From Halicephalobus mephisto (lineage: Eukaryota > Nematoda > Chromadorea > Rhabditida > Panagrolaimidae), in assembly GCA_009193035.1 (NCBI GenBank), contig SWDT01000142.1, positions 1 through 64,000 of the forward strand: 64,000 bases of DNA, read 5' to 3'. The notes beneath the pieces are model-generated. The model worked only from the letters and a program-made list of their open reading frames with translations, did not search any database and was not told where the DNA came from. Position numbers and translations under genes: made by a program. This document shows positions 57,001 through 64,000 of the stretch, piece by piece; positions within the stretch are counted from its first letter, which is position 1, and each line of letters starts with the position of its first letter.

Positions 57001-57878
57001 GATACATCTTTGAAAATTCATCTTGTAAAAAGTGCAGTAGTGATTTTAACAATGTACAGTGCTGTTCTATTACTGTATAGGAAAGAAAACCAGAACCAGT
57101 AGTTCCGAAATTACGAAATACCGTAGTTAGGGATAACTCACAAGAACAACGGCGTACTTTTCTCCATTGGCCGCTTCGATCATAATGGGTTCTCCCCACA
57201 GCCAGATTCCTACTGTATCCCTCTTGGCCCCGGACCTCCAGTGGAATCCTTGAAGCTGTACATCGTCCCCAAGCCAGTCAAGCTGAATGTCATTCTGAAA
57301 GTGCTTTAGTTAATTGCAAGATTAAAAATAAAATCCGCTTTACCTGTTGGGAATTTTGCAAAGCATAAAGATATTCGAGAAAGAAATTGAGAAGGAAACT
57401 TTTCCCTTTTCTAGAAGCACCCGTAACTGAAACTATCACAACCTGGAAAATTTAATTATTAAAAAACAAAATTCATATCTAGAAGATTAATTCCAAAAAA
57501 TGCATTTTATACATAAAAACATTGATTTTTATACGAAAACATTTTTTACATGGAAAATGTTATTTTTTACACAAAAAGTAATATTTTTAAACAGAAACAT
57601 TCTTTTACATAAAAACCCACAATTTTTACGTAAAAGATATCGAGTTTTGCATAGTGAAGTTAATTATTTAAAAATTAGTTTAAATTTACTTTTTTGTTGG
57701 CGATTTCTCGATGACCGAAAACAGCGTTTAAGGCACTTTCATTGAGTCGAAATGAATTCGGATTACTTGAGTGGATAGCTATCAGCTGGATTGGAAATAC
57801 TTTGTGCCTGTGCTCCATTTGCCCGTTTGTCGTAAATTCTGGTACAAATGGCGCAGTTAAGTCAAAGTCGAAAGACAT
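54055..57878 (-). CDS. atln: Atlastin-family dynamin-like GTPase
   Basis: Eight minus-strand exons: 57878..57690, 57442..57344, 57294..57142, 56747..56544, 56312..56081, 55738..55611, 55565..55278 and 54330..54055. They give 522 aa with all phases consistent. Atlastins fuse ER tubules. Seen: P-loop GASRKGKS at residues 71-78, switch-1 region RDTVGIWLW, DTQGTFDGN (G3), FVVRDFKSPDDFAYG with the RD motif (G4), LPHPGHKVA, then the three-helix middle domain starting KRMTHGILNPH. Two C-terminal hydrophobic segments (from GCASALLACG through AIPISLSALFGIW) form the membrane hairpin. Only about ten residues follow, CRRCRGKKEI, so the long amphipathic tail of vertebrate atlastins is absent. Worms have more than one atlastin, and I did not choose between them. 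A TTCTTTAG acceptor at 57926 fits trans-splicing. Confidence 0.92.
54480..54975. repeat. Two tandem copies of the dispersed AAATGGTCTC / GATATATGAAAC family
   Basis: Both blocks contain ACGAAATGGTCTC, GATTTCGTAACCA or similar, ACATACAGTACACCTAACC or its variant, and GATATATGAAAC. The second is interrupted at 54980 by the LTR-like insertion; its downstream half resumes at 55170. Confidence 0.75.
54980..55169. mobile_element. Probable solo LTR (190 bp)
   Basis: The insert begins TGTTGG and ends ACGACA, with the terminal TG..CA of long terminal repeats. It is flanked by GAAAC and GAAAT, a likely 5-bp target duplication with one change. It interrupts the dispersed repeat that elsewhere reads GATATATGAAACTATTCATA without a break. 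TGTTGG ends and 5-bp duplications are typical of Bel/Pao LTRs. It lies in the last atlastin intron and has no coding content. Confidence 0.75.
55815..56050 (-). repeat. Inverted copy of the dispersed GATATATGAAACTATT family
   Basis: Reads on the minus strand as ACAAAATGGTCTCGAAAGGA, GATTTCGTAACCATTACTTC and onward to GATATATGAAACTATTC. With the direct copy at 54770-55200 it can form an inverted pair about 1 kb apart within one gene. Confidence 0.8.
56790..57110. repeat. Diverged dimer of the ~165-bp element
   Basis: Two units each run from GACTGCAATTTGTTC or ACACTGTGATTTGTTC, through GAAGCTCCAG or GAAGCTACGG, to TACTCTTCTATTAATCTACAG or TGCTGTTCTATTACTGTATAG. The landmarks match the near-identical dimer at 15313-15650. 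Confidence 0.65.
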
Positions 57879-57925
57879 CTTTAGCTTCTTCTGCGGGGCC
57901 GCCTCTCGAATAGTCCTTTACTTCA

Positions 57926-57945
57926 CTAAAGAAGGAAATAAAATA
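57926..57945 (-). promoter_or_regulatory. Likely trans-splice acceptor of atlastin
   Basis: On the minus strand TTTCCTTCTTTAG precedes a 47-bp leader that is out of phase with the ATG at 57878, so it marks an untranslated leader. Confidence 0.5.
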
Positions 57946-57965
57946 AAGCAAGTTAAATTGTTTCT

Positions 57966-58310
57966 TTTCTCGTTAGTATAGTGGTCAGTACGCGTGACTG
58001 TCATTCGCAAACCCCAAGTTCGATCCCCGGTCGGAGGTTTGTTTTCTTTTATTTGGAGAAATCAAAATTGAATTTAAAAAATTGATTACAAAGGGTGGTC
58101 TTTTAGTACCGTAATAGTTAGTACGCGTGACTGTTGCTCATAAAACCCGAATTCGATTTAACGAAAAACTCCTATTATTTTGATTTAAAAAAACAAAATT
58201 ATTATTGAATAAGAAAATTAATTTCAAAGATTATCGTTTTTTTTGTAGTTTAGTGGTCAGTACGTGTGGCCGTCATTCACGGGACCCAGGTTCGATTCCC
58301 CCCGGTTTTT
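57966..58310 (+). repeat. Three tandem tRNA-Asp-like pseudogenes
   Basis: Copies near 57966-58038, 58098-58170 and 58240-58310 share TCGTTAGTATAGTGGTCAGTA-type A boxes (first copy TTAGTATAGTGG, third TAGTTTAGTGG), a GTC at the anticodon position in the first and third, and GTTCGAT B boxes. The arms do not pair well enough for functional tRNA; the middle copy is the most decayed. The spacing is about 140 bp. Confidence 0.65.
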
Positions 58311-58849
58311 AGTTCTAACAAACCTACGAAAAACGACATCGATATAACGATCCTTCATTGAATCTTGTCTCAAATGGAATAAACACAGAATTTTATTGTT
58401 TCAATAATCGAGTTATGTTTGAGTTCTTAACTTTTTTTAAATCTTGCGCAAAAACACCGGAAATTAGAAAGCACAAAGTAGGAAACAGAGCAACAGGGAG
58501 TGAAGAAGCAGTTAAAGAAGCCAAATGGTGCTCTTAATCAAACGAGAACATCAAGTTGACTTTTTGGGTACAAAGACAGTTAAGACACGATTAGCAAATT
58601 TGTACGCTTTCGCTGAAGATGTAACATAATTCAACTCCAAGATTTGAGCTATCCATCGATTGTCCCGGGAACGAGAGACAGTCCTTCAGGTTGAAATCCA
58701 AACAAACAACGTTCATCTTCTAAGCTCGCGTAAATGCTTGTTCTTTTCCGACTCCATAGTCTTTGCAAACTATCCGGATGCGAGGCTTTTATCCACTTCT
58801 CAAATCCAGGATGGCCTTTCGGTTTTATTTCATATACAAAATATGTCAC

Positions 58850-59110
58850 TTAATATATGATAAATCACGTATTATATACGAAACCAAAATCCAGTATATG
58901 AAATACCACATGTTATATATGAAATTTTAATTTTTATATATGAAGTTTTAATTTTTATATATGAAATGCTCCATATTATATATGAAACTCGATTTTCGAT
59001 ATATGAAATTTGATTTTTTATATATGAAATACAGTTTTTGATATATGAAATACCTCATATTATATAAGAAATCCGATTTTTGATATATGGGATATGAAAT
59101 ATTGTATATG
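58850..59110. repeat. TATATATGAAAT tandem tract
   Basis: Eight or more copies of TTTTATATATGAAATNC at 25-35 bp spacing. Confidence 0.7.
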
Positions 59111-59462
59111 AAATCTATGAAATTCTTCAAAGTTGTGAACCTGAAACTCCCAATGGAACAAATTAATGCTTTGACTTGAATCATTTGCGGCAAACAAGCC
59201 TCGAGGCCATTTCCGGGGAACAGAAATGTTATCTTTTTTGAGTATGTAGATGTACACAGATGATGTCTATCTTTAATTGCTTCATCGGGGACTCCCACGA
59301 GTTTCGTTCAAAAGGCCATAGTCTTTTGGTCGAAGAGATAACTCTATCAGTCTGCTTTAGACTATGAACAATTCACGGACAACGAAAAAAGCAGTAAAAA
59401 TCCGGAAAACAAAGCAGAAAATACATGTAGGTCGTTTTTTGGAATGAATTCGAGTTAAAAAC

Positions 59463-59750
59463 CGAAGTGGCGTGTTATGGGTAGCAATCAGAAATCTCAA
59501 TCACTGCACTAATGAAAGAAACTCGGGATTTCTTTAAAAATTACAAAGATGTACTTTCCTGAAAAGAGTGGGAATCGAACTTGGAATTCACAAATGACGG
59601 TCAGGAATTCAAACCACTGCACTATCGAGAGAAATTACGGGATCTTTTTAAAGAACTTTTAATTTATGTTTTTTCCACGAACCCATGAATTGAATCTGAA
59701 TTTTACGGATAATAATCAGGAACTCTAGCCATTGTATTCCTAAAAATCAC
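59463..59750 (-). repeat. Three tRNA-like copies on the minus strand
   Basis: Copies near 59463-59525, 59563-59632 and 59680-59750 read on the minus strand with AGTGCAGTGG or ACAATGG A boxes. The middle copy has a clear AAGTTCGATTCCC B box and CCGTCATT at the anticodon loop. They mirror the triplet at 57966-58310. Confidence 0.6.
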
Positions 59751-60284
59751 TCCATATTGTATAATAAGAAGTAGAATAGAGTTCGGTAGGGTTGTGAAGA
59801 TTAGTAAAATTCGAAAAGCTGTTGCGAAACTTTCCAGCAAAAAATTCGTTACTTGTTTTGATTGAACATTTTAATTTTTTTTGAAAGAATTATTATTTGA
59901 AAAAATTAACATCAAAAGTTTTAAAAATTTCTAGAAAAACAATTTTTATTTTTAAAATTTAGAATGTAATCCTTTTTATAGAAGTTATTCATAAAAAAAA
60001 TAATTTTGACTAAATTTTTAAGATTTCTTATTTTAGTTTTTTCTGTAAAAATTTTCGATCTAAGAAATTTAGTGTTATCTAAGATTTAAAAATTTTAAAT
60101 TTTTCAAAAATCTTATTTTTCAATTTCGAACCCGCCCATCTGAATTATTTTCGATATAGTCATAATTTCTTCATTTAATTGCTTTTTGTCTCATTAAAAC
60201 TAATCTTTGATTGTTTAAGTGAGATTTCATAATGAAAAATAAATAAAATTCAGTGCCGAAGTCTACAAAGCGGTCCACATTAAA

Positions 60285-60870
60285 GTTAAAATCAAAATTA
60301 AATTTGCAGTTTGCTTGTAATATTCCGGCAAGTCGGTAGAGAACAAAACCAAACCTGCAGGTTGCGTGCAACATGCTGATAGATAAGTCAAGATTAAAAT
60401 CAAATCTGCAGGTTGTGCGCAACATACTAGTAAGTCAAAATTAAATCTGCAGGTTGCTCGCAACATTGGGGCAGTTATGTCAAGATCAAAGTCAAAATCA
60501 AATCTGCAGGTTGCGTGCAACATACTGAGAACCAAGTCGACATTGAAATTGAAGTTTGTAGTGTACTTGCAACATTGTTAAATTTGCATTTATGAAGATT
60601 TCGAAACCAGAATTGCAGTTTGCATGCAGCATGTTTGCAGATAGGTCAACATCAAGCTAAAAATTGCAGTTTGCACACAACGTTTGGGCGGATAAGTGGA
60701 GGTTAAAATTAAAAGTGTAGTCTACTCTCAGTATTTAAGTAGTTTAGTCAGGATCAAAATTAAATTTTCAAGTTACTTTCAATGTTTACACAGATCAACG
60801 AACACTTTTATATTTACTTTTATAAAAATTCCGAAATAAATTTAAAATTTGCAGCTTACTTGCAGTTTTT
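60285..60870. repeat. Array of CTGCAGGTTGC units (copy 2 of the family)
   Basis: About ten units of 50-65 bp read AAAATCAAATCTGCAGGTTG then CGTGCAACAT and a variable spacer. The left units are well conserved, the right ones decayed. The array keeps minus-strand frames open (MLHATCRFDFD repeats) that are not genes. Confidence 0.8.
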
Positions 60871-61147
60871 AGAAAAATTTAATTATGTAATTTTTTAATT
60901 AAATTTTTATTTTTATTTTTGTTCTTTGGTGTTTTATGAACTTCAACAGAAACAGCAAAATACTCAGTAAATTTCGTTCAATTTCTTAGTTGCGGAAAGC
61001 CCGAGTTGCGTAATATTAGCTAAACTTCAACGGTAACACAAAGGGCCTAAAATTTTGCGTTTATTTTGTGACGGGGACGTAGCTTATCAGAAAGCTCCGG
61101 CCAAAATAAAAGCAGTAACTTTATTCCAAGTATTTTTTTGTCTTCAA

Positions 61148-61161
61148 ACGTTTCTTTTCAG
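61148..61161 (+). promoter_or_regulatory. Likely trans-splice acceptor of the P-glycoprotein gene
   Basis: CGTTTCTTTTCAG ends 8 bp before the ATG at 61170 with no upstream coding exon. Confidence 0.6.
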
Positions 61162-61169
61162 AAAGAACA

Positions 61170-63951
61170 ATGGGTATACTCAGTAAATTTCGGAAAAATA
61201 AAATAAATGCAGAAAATGATTCAAATTCATTAAGGTAAGTAATTTTAAACTTTTTTTTCGCGCGCTTTTGACTTTTTGTCCTTGAGGCCATTCCAAAAGG
61301 GACTTATTTGAGGCCGACTCGCTCTCTTACGAAATCGCGCCTTAGCCGGATTTCGAAATTTAGTAATTTTATTTAATTTCTGTTTTTTTTTAATTTTAAA
61401 TTTATTTTTTTTTGCGTTTTGTGAACTTCGGAAAATGGAGAATAAGGACGGAGTGAAGACTCCATTGCTCAAGCAAATTTTCAAAGGGTATTGATGTTTT
61501 TTAAATTTTAAAATTTTTTAAATATTTTTAATTTTAGTGCGATTAAAAAAGAAGAAAAAGAACCGGTGAAGAAGGTTTCAATGCGTGAGCTGGTAAGTTA
61601 TTTTAAGAAATTTAAATTGTAAAGTTACTTTAAAAAAAACAAAATTTTGTAAAATTACTTTTTAAAAATATAATTCTTTGCAAAATTATCTTCAAAAATA
61701 TAAAATTTTGCAAAATTTGTTTAAATTTAATAAAATTCTAAATTTAAATAATTTCTATAATTTCTCTTTTTTTTGAATTTTGTGAAAATTTTTAAATGTT
61801 TTTGGAATTTTACAATAATTACACTTTTTCAGTGGCGGTATGCTTCGTCCTTTGATCTCCTGCTTATCCTCATTGGATCCCTGGTTGCCATCTTCACTGG
61901 AATGGGAATGCCGTTGTTGAGTATTATCATGGGTGATATGGGACAAGCATTCGTCGATGCCACAACATTGAAAGACAATCCAAATTTTTTGGGTTTGTTT
62001 TTTTATTTTTTTCAGATTTGTATAATTCATTTTTGAAGTTAATCTTTCGGATGGACGTCAAGTGCCGTTTAGTCAAACCTACAGTTGGGATAAATTTTCT
62101 GATGACATGCAAAAACAGATTCTGTTCTCTGTCTATCTCGGTGCAGGTGAGTTTTGTTTTAAAATTATATATGAACTTTTCCACAAAGCAGTCCTAACAC
62201 GAAATTTCCGAACTTCTTAGGAAATAAAGTAGGCTAAAATTTTGCTTTTACGTAGTAATTATTTTGTAACTTTGTGAAGTTTCGAAACTACTCACACTTT
62301 AAAAATCATAAATGAATTTTTTTACGAAGTGGTTCCGAAATGAAATTCTAGAAGTTTTTAGGAATTAAAGTGGTTTAAAGTTTCACTTTTGTGCAATTAT
62401 TTCGTAACCTCACGAAATTTCGAAATCATTTGTACAATATAAAAATCATAAATGGACTTTTCTACTAAATAGTCTCAACGCAAGTTTCCGAAAGTTTCTG
62501 GAATTTAAAAAAGCCTAAAATTTGGATTTCGCATGATTATTTCATAACCAATGTTTTTGGAGATATATTTTCAAATAAATCTAGAAACTATAAATTTAGA
62601 ATATATAAAGTTTCTTACCTTTTGTCTAGTATCTAAAGGGAATTTTCATATATGAAATTATTAATGAACAGCTTAAAAAATCACCATCAACCCCAAAGTA
62701 CTCAATTGAAAAATATTTTTCATAAATTTCCCAACTTTTCAGGTTTGTTCGTGTCTGCTTTGATCCAAGTTACGTGTTTTTTGGTTGCTTCTGAAAATCT
62801 TATGCATCGTATGAGAAAAGAATTTTTCAAAGCTATTTTGAGACAGGATATAACTTGGTACGACACAAATCACAGTGGAACGTTGTCTTCGAAGCTTTTT
62901 GACAATCTTGAAAGGGTCAAAGAAGGTACAGGTGATAAAGTAGCTTTGGCCGTTCAATTTCTCGCCCAATTTTTTGGAGGCTTCGTTATTGGTAAGTCAA
63001 TTATCACATCACGCCATTTTTGTGATGTATGATGAAATAGCTGTACGACATTTGGTTACTCTTTGATTTGTGTTAGTTTCGAAATTTCCTTTAAATTGCT
63101 TTTTTTATACTTGACTGAAATGTTAAGTTAATCCAATTGACAGAAAAAGTATAATCTTACGAAATAGGGAGAGCAAATGTCGTAAAGTGAACGAAATAGT
63201 TGTACGACATTTGCTCTTCTTTTATTTCGCAAGATTTATCTCATTTATTTAATTTTTACATTAATTTTCTCATAATTAGTATCTCTGTTAAGTAAGAAAG
63301 AATTAATTTAAAAAGGAAGGATTTTGAAATCAATGCAAATTAAAAAAGAAAAACAGTAAATGTCGTTGGGGAGCAATTATTGTAGAGTTGACGAAATAAC
63401 ATTATTTTTAGCATTCATATATGATTGGAAATTGACATTAATTATGCTCAGTTTGTCGCCCTTCATGGTTATTTGCGGCGTTTTCATTGCAAAAGTGAGT
63501 ACATCAAAGAACAAGAAAAAGTGATGATTAATTTTTGTAGCTTATGGCGAGTTCGACAGAAAAGGAAGCGGCGCAGTATGCGGAAGCAGGACAATGTGCA
63601 GAAGAAGCCCTAACGTCAATCAGAACGGTGTATGCATTTAATGGACAAGAAATAGAATGTAAAAGATACAATGCAGCACTTGAAAAAGGAAGGATCAACG
63701 GAATAATCAAGTCTGTGTATGTTGGCCTGGGATTAGCAATGACTTTTATTGTCATGTTTGGATCTTATTGTTTGGCATTTTGGGTTGGAACTAATTTTGT
63801 GGTTGATGGAAGTATGGATCCGAAAACTTTGCTTACGGTATTTTTCGGGATTATGATGGGATCAATGGCCCTAGGACAAGCAGGCCCTCAGTTTGCCGTG
63901 GTTGGAACTGCTCAAGGTGCAGCCAGTGCTATTTATGAAATAATCGACCGG
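61170..63951 (+). CDS. P-glycoprotein ABC transporter, 5' part (runs off the window)
   Basis: Exons 61170..61234, 61538..61592, 61833..61992, 62039..62146, 62743..62991, 63412..63494 and 63541..63951 give the first 377 aa; a GTGAGT donor follows at 63952. P-glycoproteins (ABCB) are ATP-driven exporters of hydrophobic compounds and contribute to drug tolerance in nematodes. Only the first transmembrane domain is in view: segment 1 LLLILIGSLVAIFTGMGMP, segment 2 GLFVSALIQVTCFLVAS, RKEFFKAILRQDITWYD with the coupling region, and EEALTSIRTVYAFNGQ followed by RYNAALEKG. Both nucleotide-binding domains lie beyond the window. The small exon 4 uses a weak TTTTGAAG acceptor at 62038, chosen because it keeps VNLSDGRQVPF in phase. 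The paralogue cannot be named from this part. Confidence 0.88.
61435..61487 (+). other. Alternative first exon of the P-glycoprotein gene
   Basis: ATG at 61435 reads MENKDGVKTPLLKQIFKG and stops at a GTATTG donor in phase 2, the same phase as the exon at 61170. Either joins the exon at 61538 correctly (giving ..KGAIKKEE or ..LSAIKKEE). It has no acceptor in front, so it would be a separate transcription or trans-splice start. Confidence 0.55.
63156..63233. repeat. Perfect-looking hairpin in P-glycoprotein intron
   Basis: The left arm (63156-63184, containing AGAGCAAATGTCGTA) pairs with the right arm (63203-63233, containing TACGACATTTGCTCT) over about 27 of 30 positions around an 18-base loop. 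The piece GTACGACATTTG also occurs once more at 63042-63053. Confidence 0.75.
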
Positions 63952-64000
63952 GTGAGTTTACGGTAGATATACTGTATAGTGGATAACTTTGAAACTATCT

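Larger units (their letters stand above)
57927..61159. other. Repeat-rich intergenic region between atlastin and the P-glycoprotein gene
   Basis: Apart from the tRNA-like copies (57966-58310 and 59463-59750), ATATGAAAT tracts (58850-59110) and the CTGCAGGTTGC array (60285-60870), I recognise nothing. Stretches at 58440-58850 and 59140-59410 are less AT-rich and hold minus-strand frames of 60-110 codons, possibly a decayed gene, but with no family match. Confidence 0.5.

Noticed and set aside
57966..58038. Functional tRNA-Asp(GTC)
   Set aside because: The A and B boxes and the GTC are there, but acceptor and T stems do not pair properly, and neighbouring copies are decayed.
60171..60535. Minus-strand frames with MLHATCRFDFD repeats
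   Set aside because: They arise from the CTGCAGGTTGC repeat array, not from a gene.

Overview
The window is nuclear DNA from a nematode. The genes are split by many short introns (often 42-75 bp) with GT..TTTTCAG or TTTTAG boundaries, non-coding DNA is extremely AT-rich, and several genes have a TTTTCAG or TTTAG acceptor a few bases before the start codon, as expected for spliced-leader trans-splicing. The proteins resemble those of worms such as Caenorhabditis (SLO-1, SFRP-1, GOP-1, DCT-1). The frequent TTTTAG acceptors and the repeat load argue against Caenorhabditis itself. I could not resolve the species.

Layout. 0.5-3 kb: a tandem pair of chitinase-like (GH18) units, the first broken by many small deletions and the second open but lacking the catalytic glutamate. 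5.6-6.4 kb: a BNIP3/DCT-1 mitophagy receptor on the minus strand. 7.0-8.2 kb: an unresolved, possibly broken membrane-protein gene. 9.5-19 kb: a plasma-membrane Ca2+ ATPase (minus), rebuilt from eight exons, with a small secreted Cys-rich gene nested in one intron on the opposite strand. 19-26 kb: a 7-kb AT-rich desert of tandem and foldback repeats. 26-29.3 kb: a leukotriene-A4-hydrolase-type M1 aminopeptidase (minus). 31.9-40.8 kb: slo-1, the BK channel (plus), with a pair of mutually exclusive exons. 41.0-43.9 kb: a secreted Frizzled-related protein (minus). 45.5-47.8 kb: a bHLH transcription factor (plus). 47.8-52.4 kb: gop-1/CLEC16A (minus). 52.7-53.9 kb: an MTFR1-type mitochondrial fission regulator (plus). 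54.1-57.9 kb: an atlastin GTPase (minus). 58-61 kb: tRNA-derived and other repeats. 61.2 kb to the end: the 5' part of a P-glycoprotein ABC transporter (plus), cut by the window edge.

The genes are independent units, not an operon or a dedicated system. Three convergent pairs are very tight: slo-1/sfrp (246 bp), bHLH/gop-1 (62 bp) and MTFR1/atlastin (127 bp). gop-1 and MTFR1 are divergent across 315 bp. Several products act on mitochondria, ER or membrane traffic (DCT-1, GOP-1/CLEC16A, MTFR1, atlastin) or on calcium and excitability (PMCA, SLO-1), but adjacency in a worm genome is weak evidence of shared function.

The most unusual material is repetitive: two families of inverted-repeat elements, a 525-bp foldback, duplicated palindromic elements upstream of the Ca2+ ATPase, a likely solo LTR with target-site duplication, nine degenerate tRNA-Asp-like copies (six of them in two opposed groups of three), and short tandem arrays in almost every long intron. 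I found no convincing novel multi-gene system. All exon models were spliced by eye from sequence; reading phase was checked at every junction.
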